DNA of 64,000 bases, taken from assembly GCA_028583605.1 (NCBI GenBank), contig CM053328.1:9502782-9566781 (forward strand). Direction: 5' to 3'. Made by a program: the position numbers and the translations under genes. The notes under the pieces were generated by a model. That model was not told where the DNA came from and ran no database searches. It worked only from the letters and a program-made list of their open reading frames with translations. Shown here piece after piece: positions 1 through 11,640 of this stretch. Source of the DNA: Dastarcus helophoroides. Taxonomy: Eukaryota; Arthropoda; Insecta; Coleoptera; Bothrideridae. How positions within the stretch are numbered: position 1 is the stretch's first letter; each line of letters opens with the position of its first letter.

Positions 1-149
1 AACAGATTGAAATCTTGTCCCCTGAAACCAAGAAAGATTTAAAAACACAACAAACGTTGCTCTGTTGTGTTTTTCATTCTTTCCTGGTTTCAGGGAAAAA
101 AAATTGTATTTTAATTTTTGAAGATAACAAAGGACCAGTTCGTTCCACC
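1..149. repeat. Foldback (inverted-repeat MITE) copy 1, cut by window edge
   Basis: First of nine copies of a family in which the two arms are reverse complements. Landmark words are TCTTGTCCCCTGAAACCAAG in the left arm and its mirror in the right arm, ending with the terminal word CGTTCCACC. Here the middle of the hairpin is deleted and the left terminus lies outside the window. It has no coding capacity. Confidence 0.8.
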
Positions 150-1760
150 AAAAACAAAAAACAAATAATTAACAAAAAGGAATTGGGAAAGAAATCACGA
201 TGTATAAAAAATAGGTACAATTTGGTAAAATTAGAGAAAAATATCGCACTTTCTAGAAAATATTTCAACTTTCCAAAAGAAAATCCAATTTTAAGATCAA
301 AATTGGAATTTTGAACATAAACTAGTAATTTCAAAAGCGACGCATTTCTAGGAAAAACATTTGAAAAGGTCAAAATTTTCAGTAAATCATATTAAAAATA
401 AAAACCTAACTTTTCACAGAAGTTCGAAAAATGTCCAAAATTTGAAAAAAGTTAAAATGTTCAATGGTCTAATTTTGTGAAAGTCGAATTTTAGGAAAAA
501 AATTGTAATTTCCAAAAACATTGTTCTCAAAATTTAAAATTCAGTAATATTTATTTATTATTATTAAAATTCCAATCTAATTTAGAGAGAATACATTTTG
601 AGCAAAGAAAGTGGAAATTTGTTGGAAAAAAATAAAATATGAAAAATTGCAGAATTTTGAAATAAAGAAACGATTTTTAAAACAAAAGTAGAATTTTGAC
701 AATAAAATCAAAATTTAGAAAGAGTCCAATCCTGAAAAAAGGACAAATTTTAGGAGAAAGACTATTTTAAAGGAAAAAGTAAAAATTTTAGAAAAAAGAA
801 GAATTTACCAAGAAAATATTAAATATTGGATATTATTCAAATTTCATGAAAAAAAAAACAATCAAATTTTCCAAAAAATCGGATTCTAAATTTTTAAAAA
901 AGCTAATGTTCAGAAAATTATCGAAATTTGAAAAAAAAACGAAATTTCAAGAAAACTTCGAAATAAACAAAAAATTAAAATGTTCCAGAGAAAGTTAAAT
1001 TTCAAGAAAAAGCAGTCAAAATCTTAAAAAAATAATTTTAAACTCTGAGAAAAAGAGGAAATTACGAGAATATAATAGAAATTCTGCGAAAAAAAATCTA
1101 AATTTGGGAAAAAGCGTTTAATCTTTTAGTGAAATTTTCCAAAAAGAGTCAGATTTTATCGAAATTAAGAAAAAGAGCAAATTTTAATAAAACTGAACGA
1201 AATGTTAAAAAAAATTTGAAAATTTCCTGGATGAATATTTATTTTTCCTTGAATGCTCGTCTCAATATTGTGATACACGTCGAAATTTTGACAAATAAAT
1301 TGAAAACTTCCAGTAAATGTTTTCGTAATTTTCTTACAAAAATTTTAAATTTCAAAAAAAAAATACTTTTTTTATCAGAAGATCGACCAAATTTCAAAGA
1401 AATGGCAAATTTTAATAAACAAACTAAAATTTGCAGAATTAAAAAAAGTCGAAAATTTTCAGAAATGGCGAAATTTCAGAAAAAAATAACGAACTTTTAA
1501 ATGAAAGAAATGAATTTTTAATAAAGTCTGGTTTAATAAAAGATGTGGAATTTTATGAATAAATGCAAAATTTCAAAAAGAAGACAAGTTTTGTAAAAAA
1601 ATACGAAATTTAAGAAAAAAGTCGAAATTTCCAAAAAATATTTCAAGGAAAGTATGAATTTTGAAGCTGGAAAATAATTTCTGGTCCCCCAGTTCATACA
1701 TAAATTTTCGGTTTGCTGCATGAACTAGAGGGCGCAAGCGCCCCACCCTGCCCTATTCTA
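150..1760 (-). mobile_element. AT-rich body of a hAT-like element, inverted and end-truncated
   Basis: A-rich on the plus strand. Positions about 1100-1760, read on the minus strand, align colinearly with 42200-42830 inside hAT-1. Shared non-trivial words include GGGGCGCTTGC followed by TTCATGCAG and AAACCGAAAATTT, then GCATTTATTCATAAAA, then CAAAATTTCGACGTGT followed by ATCACAAT. The terminal repeat that should follow about 1760 is missing. The part from 150 to 1100 looks like the continuation of the same body but was not aligned base by base. The short reading frames here are by-products of composition. Confidence 0.6.
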
Positions 1761-2466
1761 GCTATGAAAATATCTTAAAGTAAACACTTAAAACAAACTA
1801 AGATTAGACCTGAAAAGTCTGAGAAAAATATAAAATTCTTAAGTCAAAATTTAAAGATATTCGCGTTTACAATCACTGTTGTCAACCCTATAGTTTTAAC
1901 TGTAGATTTACAATTTTTTAGTCATTTCGGTTTTTAGTTTAATTCCCAAAATCTCATGTTTTATCCTAAGTAAAATTAGAATTTGTATCCCATCTAAGCG
2001 TTTAAAATGTTTATTAGAACTTTGACCATTTTCTCAAGATTGCGACTTCAACCTGAAAAATCACAATTTTTTAAAAACGTTAAGTTTAAACAGCCAAATT
2101 TCGTTTTTTTTCCAGAATTTTTCAATGTATTTTCCCAAAATTTCGACTTTTTTCAAGATATTAAATTTAAGAGTTCGACCTATTTCTACAGCTTATACGT
2201 TTTAGAAAAATGAGATTTAACCTCCATTTTTGAGCTTCACTCGAAATTCGATACTTATTTCAACCTTTTTATATGCACACTCAAAAAATTAGTAATATTT
2301 CCTAAAAGTACGTTAAAATCAAGATTTTGACTTTTCTTTAAACATTTAGGCTGAAATCTAGATATTTGGAGTCTGTACTAGAAATTTTTAACGTTAAAAT
2401 GTAAATCTAAAATAAAATATTTCATTTTAAGGGCGCAATTTCGAAATTTATGTTAAAAGTACCATA
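1761..2466. other. AT-rich noncoding stretch
   Basis: No reading frame, repeat arm or RNA gene recognised. It grades into TCGAAATTT-type quasi-repeats from about 2000. Confidence 0.5.
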
Positions 2467-2950
2467 TACAGGGTCCTGCAACATAGGTCCTATAATAAAA
2501 AAGTTAGGAATTCCGTTCACATGCAAACCTTAACTCTGTACAAAAATGTATTTCAGAAAAATATGGTCACATGTACAGGGTATCTCCAAAAAGTGTGAGC
2601 CGCTGAGGGTGATTTTTTTTAAATAAAACCTCCTATATTTTTTTACATTTTTGAGTTTCTTTCTGACAACTTAAAATATTCCTAAGATATTGTTAAATTT
2701 GGTTAGATAGTTCCAGAGTAATAAATAAATAAAAAGGAAAAAAATATTTTGCAACATGTTTTTTAATTCATTAAAAACACAAGAAATGTCCTAAAATGAA
2801 AACTATGCTAGATGTTTACTGTAGTGGGTCTTTAGTTACTTTGCTATAAACATCTTAAGTCTAACCTGTACAGGGTATCCAAAATTCAATGCCGAATCGG
2901 CTAAAATATGAAGCAATTTTTCTTTGTTTTTTCAAATAGAACACCCTGTA
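2467..2950. repeat. Cluster of mariner-type TACAGGGT ends (small MITEs)
   Basis: The word TACAGGGT occurs at 2467, 2574 and 2869, and its mirror ACACCCTGTA at 2941-2950. TA followed by CAGGGT is a common terminus of insect Tc1/mariner-derived MITEs and matches the end of the full element at 6544. The pair 2869-2950 could be one very small element. No coding capacity; individual boundaries are not secure. Confidence 0.4.
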
Positions 2951-4165
2951 TATTTTTTTCTATGAGATACAGAATTAAAAAATTAACATTTTTTGTACCT
3001 ACAAATATTTCGAAATTTTTAACGGTTAAGCAGATATTCGTCGGATTATTACATATGGCTCTTTCGATACTAACAATAAGATACAAGATAAAGAATCAAA
3101 TATGGCTTTGATAAAAATTAATTACCTTTAATTATGTTGTAAGTTAACTTCCAAGCTCTTTAGGACTACTAAACTACTAAATTTTAAATTAAAGGCTGAA
3201 ATATTATTTTTTTTTTTTTTTCGAGTTTTAATTGGAAATCTTGCAAAGAAGATTAGAGTCGGTTAAAATTTCGATGAAATAAACTGAATTTTTTGATGAA
3301 TTCTCTTTAATTCCATTTTTACACTGGGAATTTAGATTCTATCTAGAAATCTAGAAAAAAATTAAGTATTCGAGTTTTATCAAGTAATCAAACAAAAAAG
3401 TCAAACTTGGAATTAAAGTTAAATCTTCAAGTAAATGACGCCAAAATGTTTAGAATTTTGAAAAAAATATAAATTCTGACTTTTATGTCGAAATGTTAGA
3501 CAGAAAAGTAATTTTCAGTTAGGAATCTTTATAAAAAACTTAAGTTATTAGTAAAAACTTTAAAATATTCGTCTTTTTCTAGAGGTTTTGGAAGAAATGT
3601 CCAGAAAAAAGTCGAATTTGTGTTCAGGTCAATTTCTCTAATTTAAAGCCGAATTGCTGTCAGGATTTTTATCTAAACGTCAGTTTTTCTTTCTCGAAAT
3701 TGAGTGCTTTTTCAAAATTTCGAATTTAAATTATCTTGTCGTTGTTTTGTTATTCAACTCGAAACGTCTGAAAAATAAGTCGAAATTTCGGAAAAAAAAG
3801 AACAAAATATTTAGATAGTCCAAATTTCGAGACAAGTCAAAACATTGAAATTTATGAATTTCGAATATTCCAAAAGTTTTAAATTTTCCAGTTAGAATTC
3901 GAATATTTGGGAATTTTAATATATGCTGAGATTAGATTTCACAATTTTAAACTCATAATTGCAGAATTTTTTTTATACATATCAAAATTTCGTGCTAACA
4001 TTCAAATCTCATTTTTATAAATTTTATGTTTTTGTAGAATTTTTACGTTTTCGCTCAAAATTCAAAGTTTGAGGATGAAATTTTTTGAACTCAAATATTT
4101 GGGAAATTTTTATAAATATGTTATGATTACGTAAAATCGGAATATTGAGTAAAATAAATCTAAAT
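2951..4165. other. AT-rich quasi-repeat, no gene
   Basis: Diffuse AAATTTCGA and AATTTT words on both strands, with a T homopolymer near 3207-3222. No gene, RNA or mobile-element terminus recognised. Confidence 0.5.
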
Positions 4166-4270
4166 TTCGAATAAAAAGCTATATATCCTTGTTTCCGCAT
4201 CCTACTGGCGGTGATCTAAAGGCATAATGGAGTTGCCCTTTGCGAATAGATTAAACTTTAAAAAAATTGG
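4166..4270 (+). mobile_element. 3' end of a CR1/Jockey-like LINE, fragment
   Basis: The words ATCCTTGTTTCCGCATCCTA and GGCATAATGG recur at 29670-29720 in the fuller LINE tail. There the upstream codons give a typical non-LTR reverse transcriptase C-terminus (RTSKLWNL...). Only the last codons and the start of the 3' untranslated region survive here. It is a 5'-truncated dead copy. Confidence 0.6.
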
Positions 4271-5760
4271 TAAAAGAAATAATAAAATGTCGAAAGTCCA
4301 GAGTTACGGATTTTGTTTTAAAAATTTCCAACGTTCTAGTTGGTTTTTTTTTCGGTCTTGTACATTTTACTCTATGATAAGGTTGACAACACTGTTGACA
4401 ATCGAAATTTTAAAACAAAAGGTATTCAAAGTACAAGCTTTTAATTATGAGAAGAAGTAAATAAGGGTTTATAAAAAAATGTACTCGAGATTTCGATAAT
4501 AAAACCAAAATTTTCCTGTCTACAGTAAATATATTTTTTTAATTTAAAACAACGAATTACGAAAAGAAGGTCGAAATTTTGAAAAATTATCGAAGTATTT
4601 GTAAGAGACTTTCAAGTTTAAACTCAAATATTCGAAAAAAAGTCAAAATTTCGGGATTAAGATCGACTTAATAGTCGTTAAATCCCTAAAAGGAAATTTC
4701 TAGTTTATAAAAGTAACAAATAACGATAATAAAAATGTTCTCGAAATTTCAACAAAAAGTTTCAAAAGAAATAAAAATGTTTATAAAAAGACAAAATTTG
4801 TTCCAAATCGAATTTTTAAGAAAAAAAAGTGAAAATTGAAAGCTTAAATTTTAAGAAAAAGGCAAAGTTTGAAAATAATCTGTAATTAATTGTTGCAAAA
4901 TGATTAGATTTTTGTGTTTCGAGTATAATTAATGAAACTCTCAAGCTTTCGCGAGCAGAATAAAATATTTCTATAAAAAAATCGAAATTTTAAGATTACA
5001 TTCGAAATCTTGACATTAGAGGTCAAAATTTCAAGAAAAGTCGCTCATTTTTTCCAAATTTATAAAAATAAATCCCAAATATTTGAACCTACACTTGGAT
5101 TTTGGAAGAAAAAAATGTTCGAGAGTAAAGTATCATTTTCGTAAAAGTAGTCAAAATAGTTAACAACAGGAACATTTAATGAATTTAAAATTAAGAACCG
5201 AAATCAGAAACTTATATTTTAAACTCGCAAAATTTTGAAAAAAAACTTAAAATATAAAAAATTGGAAATTTAAAATAAACTATAATTAAAACTTAAAATT
5301 TCCTTAGAAAAAGTCAAAATTTTGAGATTACAGTTAAAATTTAATAAAAAAAACCGATGACCTTATTTATTTCTTTTTTATTCTGAAGAAACAAACGCAT
5401 GGGCATTTAGAAATTGCAAATTCGTAAAAATGTCAACAATTCTAGTAAAAAGTGTCATAATTTCAAGATTACCCTAATTGTGTGAAAAAATATAAAAATT
5501 AAAAATTGAAAGTGCAACAAAAAAGTCGAAAAACTGATAGAAACCTTAAAATTAAAAATAGCCAAATTCTATACGGAAAAATCCAAATGCCTGGCAAAAA
5601 TTTTAAATTTCAAGAATTTAAAATTTAAATTTGGAAAAATTCAAACTGTCTAGAAAAAATCAAAACATAAAATTTAAAAATTTAGGAAATAAATATGTTG
5701 AAGTTATAATATTTCGAAAATTAATTCCATTCTAACAAATTACGGTTTTCTTCTTAAGGA
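4271..5760. repeat. A-rich quasi-repeat block
   Basis: Endless variants of AAAATTTCGAAA and AAAAAGTCGAAATTT on the plus strand. No gene. Same composition class as the blocks at 11.7-14.3 kb and 30.4-32.9 kb. Confidence 0.5.
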
Positions 5761-6290
5761 CTATGAATTAAGCCTGATTGGCTTCATGTCGGGTTAAAGA
5801 GAGAATAAATATAATATTATACTAACTTGAAATATCAATCTTGCCATTCTGTTTGGATAGAAAAAATTTTTTTTTTCTAAAATATATCTGTGTGATCAGC
5901 CGATTTACAGTTTTTATAGAGGTCAAATTTTGCCTGTCCAAAATTAGGCCACCTGCCTGTTGGACACGCATTGTAACACCAGAATGAACGCCCCTGACAT
6001 AAACAAATTAGCTTAATATGAGTGTCTTTTAAATTTGTACAAGAAATATGAAACTCCTTAAAGTGAATAGCGAAAAAATGAATAACAGAATGCTATTTTT
6101 TCCTAGTGCATTGATTCACTAGTTTTCATTTTGAAACTATTACTAGATGAACATTTGTCTACTTTATGTCAGTAACAAGGCTCAATAATTTGTATATAAA
6201 ACTTGGTAGGCCACCACATAAAAAGGATGACCCAAAAAAAATGGATAAAGAGCCTTCTTGTGAAGCCAATAAGTTTACTTAGGTTCATAA
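5761..6290. other. Less repetitive noncoding stretch
   Basis: Mixed composition with a few GC-richer words (GGCCACCTGCCTGTTGGACA near 5948). I see no reading frame, splice pair or repeat boundary here. Confidence 0.4.
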
Positions 6291-6540
6291 ATTGATATAC
6301 AAATATTGTCCCCTGAAACCCAGAAAGATTAAACTCTAACGCGTTTCGGTTTCCAAGCTATCATCTTTAGAAAAATACTGGGCTTCATACATAAACTCTT
6401 GCTGAGTATCTAAAAAATTGAGGTATATAGAATTATAGAATAGAAGATACCATAAAGCAGATTTTTTTTTTGATTATCTTCAAAAATTCAAATACAAATC
6501 TTGTTAGATTAAGATTAAAAAACACAACAAAGGTTGCTAT
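6291..6540 (+). repeat. Foldback family copy 2: two left-arm fragments
   Basis: Two left-arm pieces in direct orientation. One is 6291-6390 with TTGTCCCCTGAAACC and AGCTATCATCTTTAG. The other is 6472-6540 with TTATCTTCAAAAATT and AACACAACAAAGGTTGCT. The second stops exactly where the DD41D transposon begins and does not visibly resume after 8777, so the insertion may have sat at an already broken edge. Confidence 0.65.
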
Positions 6541-6543
6541 ATA

Positions 6544-6966
6544 CAGGGTGTTACAAAAGTCCGGGCCGCTACTTCAGGAGCATATTCTACACATTAAAAT
6601 ATGAAAAATGTTGAAATACATTTTTTTCTTTAAATTGCCTCCTAACGGAGATATGACCATTTAAAGATGGCGCCCCTAAAGTGATTTTTTTACTACAAAA
6701 AGTTAACGGTTAGTAGCAAGGTCATGAAATTGAGCAAGCAGTTAAAGAATTGGATTAGGCATATTCTCATGTAACATATTTTTTAAATAAGCAGTAGCGT
6801 GGTGTGTAGGGGGTTGCCCGCGATTATTTTTTGCCGTAACTTTTTTGTATTGCAATATTTCGACACAAATGTACCATAATCGTAAAAAGCAACATTTTTT
6901 ATACAAAAAAGGTACTCTTCCTCAAAGTCGCTAAAAGTAACCGTTTCCGAGAAAAAGGCGTTTAAA
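6544..6966. repeat. Left terminal inverted repeat of DD41D element
   Basis: Runs from the terminal CAGGGTGTTAC to TTTAAA at 6961-6966. It pairs with 8355-8775 with only scattered mismatches, for example ACAAATGTACCATAATCG against ACAAAAGTGCCATAATCG. Confidence 0.9.
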
Positions 6967-7183
6967 TAATCCTATCCCGTCTTCGAAATTCTAACTAATT
7001 TGTATAAGAAAAAATAAGTTGGTCATGCAAACTGATCGTAAAGAAAACAATTGTACTTGACAATATCTGCCAGAGATTGACGTTGTGTCACTGATAAAAT
7101 TTGGTCGTAAGCTGTAAACTTTAGCAGTTTTTGTTGTCAATATTAAGTGTAGTAGTTTTTTAACTTTTCATTATTTTGATAAA

Positions 7184-8254
7184 ATGGACTATTCAAATCA
7201 AGAAATGGCAGATATGCATTTAATGTACGGGCTTGCAAATTGTAATCGTGCTGAAGCAAGACGGCTTTATGCTGAACGTTTTCCTAATAGACACCTACCA
7301 GGAGAAAAATTGTTCCAGAAAATTCATGCTCGTTTATGTGAAACAGGAAATTTTGTTTTCAAAGGCGAACGTGTTGGAAGGCCAAACGCAGAAGTTGCTA
7401 ATTTAGAGGAGCGTGTGCTTCAGCGAGTTGAAGAAGATCCATGTGTCAGCACTAGACAACTTGCTTTATCCGAAGGAGTAAATCACGTAACTATCTGGCG
7501 AATTTTGAAATTTTACCAATTTTACCCCTATCATTTTCAAAGAGTGCAAGGGTTACTTGCTGCTAATTATCCTCCAAGAATAGAATTTTGCAACTGGCTA
7601 TTGCATAAGATCGCTGAAAATGAGAACTTTCCATCGCTCATATTATTTACGGACGAAGCGGGTTTTACCAGAAACGGGATACTTAACTTTCACAACATGC
7701 ATCAGTGGCAAGTTGAAAATCCCAATGCAGTTATTCAATCGAGACATCAGCAACATTTTTCACTTAACATTTGGGGAGGAATAATAGGGGACTCTATAAT
7801 TGGACCGTTTTTTTTACCTCATAGGTTAACAGGAGCATCATATAGACATTTTTTGCAAACAGAGTTACCCGTGTTACTTGAAAATGTTCCACTCATAACA
7901 AGACAGCGAATGTGGATAATGCACGATGGGGCACCTGCCCATTTTAGTGCAGTTGCTAGGGAATTTTTGAATAACAACTATCATCAACGATGGATAGGTC
8001 GAGGAGGTCCGATACCATGGCCAGCTAGGTCTCCTGACCTCAACCCACTCGATTTCTACTTATGGGGACATCTAAAGCAGATCGTCTACTCCACACCAGT
8101 TGACAATATCAATGATCTTCGTGAACGAATTGAAAATGGGTTCAACCAGATTCACAATACACCAGGCATTTGCGAAAGAGTAAGGAATTCCCTTAGAAAA
8201 CGAGCCAAGCAATGTATTGCTGCAGGGGGCCGTAATTTCGAACACTTGCTTTGA
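7184..8254 (+). CDS. Tc1/mariner-type transposase (DD41D), intact
   Basis: Transposase of 356 residues that would bind the flanking inverted repeats and carry out cut-and-paste transposition in the nucleus. A helix-turn-helix region lies at about residues 76-108 (RQLALSEGVNHVTIWRILK), preceded by a GRPR-like linker (VGRPN, residues 64-68). The DDE/D catalytic domain has D157 (LFTDEAGF), D248 (MHDGAPAHF) and D290 (SPDLNPLDFYLW). There are 41 residues between D248 and D290, so the signature is DD41D. The length is normal for the superfamily and no stop or frameshift is present. The ATG at 7184 follows GATAAA and is the first in-frame start. The gene sits alone between the two repeats, which should hold its promoter. 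An AATAAA lies at 8336, 82 bp after the stop. A working copy is plausible but untested. Confidence 0.95.
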   Translation: MDYSNQEMADMHLMYGLANCNRAEARRLYAERFPNRHLPGEKLFQKIHARLCETGNFVFKGERVGRPNAEVANLEERVLQRVEEDPCVSTRQLALSEGVNHVTIWRILKFYQFYPYHFQRVQGLLAANYPPRIEFCNWLLHKIAENENFPSLILFTDEAGFTRNGILNFHNMHQWQVENPNAVIQSRHQQHFSLNIWGGIIGDSIIGPFFLPHRLTGASYRHFLQTELPVLLENVPLITRQRMWIMHDGAPAHFSAVAREFLNNNYHQRWIGRGGPIPWPARSPDLNPLDFYLWGHLKQIVYSTPVDNINDLRERIENGFNQIHNTPGICERVRNSLRKRAKQCIAAGGRNFEHLL

Positions 8255-8335
8255 TTTTTTTTTTCTTAATTTTGTACTATTTTTATATTAATGCAGTTAG
8301 TAGTGGATAAATTAGAAATTTGCAAAACGAATTCT

Positions 8336-8341
8336 AATAAA
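8336..8341 (+). promoter_or_regulatory. Poly(A) signal AATAAA for the transposase
   Basis: AATAAA 82 bp after the transposase stop, just before the right inverted repeat. Position and strand fit a polyadenylation signal. Confidence 0.5.
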
Positions 8342-8354
8342 TGCAACAATTTTG

Positions 8355-8775
8355 TTTAAACGCTTTTTTCTCGGAAACGGTTACTTTTAGCGACTTTGAG
8401 AAGGAGTACCTTTTTTGTATAAAAAATGTTGCTTTTTACGATTATGGCACTTTTGTGTCGAAATATTGCAATACAAAAAAGTTACGACAAAAAATAATCG
8501 CGAGCAACCCCCTACACACCACGCTACTGCTTATTTAAAAAATATGTTACATGAGAATATGCCTAATCCAATTCTTTAACTGCTTGCTTAATTTCATGAC
8601 TTTGCTACTAACCGTTAACTTTTTGTAGTAAAAAAACCACTTTAGGGGCGCCATCTTTAAATGGTCATATCTCCGTTAGGAGGCAATTTAAAAAAAAATG
8701 TATTTCAACATTTTTCATATTTTAATGTGTAGAATATGCTCCTGAAGTAGCGGCCCGGACTTTTGTAACACCCTG
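8355..8775. repeat. Right terminal inverted repeat of DD41D element
   Basis: Reverse complement of 6544-6966; ends ACACCCTG followed by TA. The 65-codon reading frame overlapping its inner end is a shadow of the repeat. Confidence 0.9.
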
Positions 8776-8777
8776 TA

Positions 8778-9320
8778 TAAAGCAAAGTTCATTACCTTAA
8801 ATTACTTCTAGATAAAATATTCAACTCATAGAAAGTCTTTTGAATTATCATAGAAAAATCTCTATAGATAAATTCATAAAAACGTTTATCATGCTGGAAC
8901 AAAAGGTTATTAAATGTTTAACTACTCGACTTATTACAAACACCGAAAAATTGACTGAACGAAACAATTAACGTACTGCGATGCTGTTACTTTTTTTAGC
9001 CTGGCTAACCCTAATAGTGCCCATTTTTATCTTTGCTGCAATTAAATCGAGATCAATTAACCCAGAAGTGGAAAACGGAGCCCTCAAACACGAATATTAA
9101 TTAGTAGTTGACCTTTCATGCTTGTAAACAATGCCGTTTGTTTAAGTGGACAGAAAAGACCTTGAAAAGTTAACAAAACTATGTCCCAAGAAGTTGCCAT
9201 CTCTATGTGACACAAGGGGTAGCAATGCACAGACTTATGACATTTCGTGCTCACCTCCGACTAAATTATCGATCTTCAAACCAATTTAAATAAGTAAATT
9301 GTCTACCATATATCATTAGA
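8778..9320. other. Low-copy-looking noncoding stretch
   Basis: Not made of the quasi-repeats seen elsewhere and no transposon ends recognised. No open frame of useful length. It precedes the TATA signal at 9324 and could be upstream regulatory DNA. Confidence 0.35.
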
Positions 9321-9323
9321 CTG

Positions 9324-9398
9324 TATAAAAGGTCGCAGAATTTACTATCGACAGATCACATTCGACGTAATTAATTGGCCAGCGACATGCTCGTCGGT
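9324..9398 (+). promoter_or_regulatory. Candidate core promoter with tiny first exon
   Basis: TATAAAAG at 9324-9331 is followed 34 bp later by ATCACATTCG, an arthropod-like initiator with A near 9358. A short leader follows, then ATGCTCGTCG and immediately GTAATC, which can be read as a splice donor. A first exon encoding only three or four residues is typical of insect cuticle-protein genes. No downstream exon encoding a signal peptide or chitin-binding domain was found in the window, so this may be the start of a gene whose body is elsewhere, a dead gene, or chance. Confidence 0.3.
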
Positions 9399-10130
9399 AA
9401 TCCTTCAATTATAAAAATGTAATGGGATAATCCTAGATGAACTAATGGAGAAATGGCTGGACACAGGGTCGCCACATTTTTTGTTAAAATATCACTTAAG
9501 TCTCTATTCGAAAACAAATCAATTGTACCCACGATTAACAGAATTTGAAAAATGAAACCAAAGCAAAAGTATTACTTTAACGTTAAGACGTCAAACTTAA
9601 GTTACTTTGACAATCGTTTTTTTTTTGTTTCCGTGACCCACTTACAACTTAGACCTTTTTTACAGTAATTCCTAGACATACAGTGCACTATTTGAATGCA
9701 TTTTACTCGAAAACGGTCTACTCTATTGAGGTAAAGTAAGAGTGTCATTTTATGTAAAAAGATCCCTACTAAAAGATTTTAGGTTTAAAATATCAACAAA
9801 ATCAAAAATAACAAAATTAGGAATAATTTTACTACCCCTCCCCCCTAGTGTTACCCGCCACTGATCCATACTAAATAAAATTTTGAAATTTATTTTATAG
9901 AGCATCAAAATCTAAATAGGTGTGCCAAATTTCAGATTTTTATCTTGTGACAAAATCAACAAAAAACCATCATTTCAATTTTATCTTCGACACCCTGTAT
10001 CTCAAAAACGAAGCTTCTCTCGATATATGTTAATCCTAGCTGATATGTCACCCAATCCCATTCATTATTCACAGCCATTACTTTAATTCTGTTTAAATAA
10101 ATCGATTTTTTAAATATCGCTTTTTTAAAA
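9399..10130. other. Noncoding stretch with transposon-like ends
   Basis: Contains CCCGCCACTG near 9857-9866, which resembles a hAT terminus read from the right, and GACACCCTGTAT near 9990, which resembles a mariner-type terminus. Neither could be paired with a left end or a target duplication. No gene. Confidence 0.35.
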
Positions 10131-11640
10131 ATGTCTACCTTTTTATATTTAGTATTTTTCAGTTTCGATTTTTAAAATTTGGACTTTCGCCACTTTTCAA
10201 ACTTTTGATTTTTTTAACTGTTATTCAACATATCGAATAGTTCACCTTTTTAAAAAATTTAACTTTTTAAACATTTCAATATTTTTTTAATTTAAACTCT
10301 CTGCAATTTCAGTTTCTCTGGAAAAATCAAAATGTCGGGTTTTTTAACGAATTTTTCTATAACTCAGATTTCATTTCCAAATTTTGAATTTTTTTATTAA
10401 AATTTCGACTTTTTCAGAACTTTTGATTAAAATTGTTATTTCATACAATTTTCAACTATGAAAAATATCAACCCTTCAAAATTTTACTTCTTCGAATATT
10501 TTGACTTTTTTAAAATCTTTCTCTTTTAAAAATTGTAGATTTTTTGTAAAGCTTGACACCGAAGATTTTTTAAAAAGTCCATTTTTTGAAAAATTGTATT
10601 TTTTCAAAATTTCGACTTATTGTCAAAATTTTGGGTTTTAAGACTTTCGACTTTTTTTAAATCTCCCTCTTCAAAACAAAATTTTTTTTTTAATTTTGGA
10701 TTTTAAAAATGTAGATGTTGTATTCGAAAATTTTGACACTTTTTGAAAACCTTGACTTTCTGACATTTTTTCAAATTTCCACTTTAGTTTTCAAAATTTT
10801 GACTTTTTAAAGGTTTTTTAGAAAATGTTTTCATTTTATCAAATTTCTTGAATTTTTTGAAAAGGTCGACCTTTAACTGTATAGTTTCAAAATGTTGACA
10901 TAATTCTTTAAATTTTGATTTGTTTTAAATCCTAATTTTGTAAGAAAATTTTTCGAAATTTCGTCATTTTTAAAAATTTTGGTTTTTAAGAATTTCTACT
11001 TTCTTTAAAATTTCGCCTTTATCTGAAAATAAGATTTTTTTTTAATCTACTCTTGTTAAAATTTTGGATTATTTTGCAAAAATGCCGTTACATTTTAAAC
11101 TTTTTGATTTATTTCCAAAATTTGAACTTTTTTCAAAATGTCGATATTTTTCAACATTTTGGCCTTTTTGGAAATCATACCTTTTCTTTGAAAACTTCGA
11201 CATTTTTTTAAATTGATTTTCTTTGCAAGATTTGCGACTTTTTAACTTTTTTCTTGAAGTTTTATTCAGAAAAGTTTCGAAATTTTTGGTAATTTAGACC
11301 TTTTTTCGGAATTCAGACTTTCCAAAAATTTAGGTGTTTAGGAGATTTCACCAAAAATTCTTCATTTTTTTTTAAATCTCCGTGTTTCTACATAAATTCG
11401 AATGTTTGTTAAATTGCAGACTATTTTTTATAATTAAAACTTTTTTTTTCGAAAATATGGGATTTTTTTAAATATTGATTTTTTCTTTAATCCTGAACTT
11501 TTCTTGGAAGTTTGAACTTTCTATGAAAGCTTCTGACATTTTTCAAAATGTTGATCTATTTGTAAATTTTGATTGTGTGGAGAATTTTCACTTTCTTTTA
11601 AAAAAAACCATGCAATTTAAAAATGTCCAAATTTTTAAAA
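10131..11640. repeat. T-rich quasi-repeat block
   Basis: Variants of TTTTCAAAATTTTGACTTTTT on the plus strand, the complementary orientation of the block that follows. No gene; the 65-codon frame at 11475 is compositional. Confidence 0.55.

Larger units (their letters stand above)
6544..8775 (+). mobile_element. Tc1/mariner DD41D transposon, full length, flanked by TA
   Basis: A complete DNA transposon of about 2.23 kb. It begins CAGGGTGTTACAAAAGTCC and ends with the reverse complement, with TA on both sides (6542-6543 and 8776-8777), the duplication expected for Tc1/mariner. The inverted repeats are unusually long at about 420 bp and differ at only a few bases by eye. The single uninterrupted transposase frame and near-identical arms make this the youngest-looking and possibly still mobile element in the window. 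Long-armed DD41D elements resemble the insect rosa lineage; that name is from memory of the catalytic spacing, not a search. Confidence 0.92.

Noticed and set aside
9840..9870. hAT right end (CCCGCCACTG) at 9857-9866
   Set aside because: No partner CAGTGGCG left end or 8-bp duplication of ATCCATAC found upstream.
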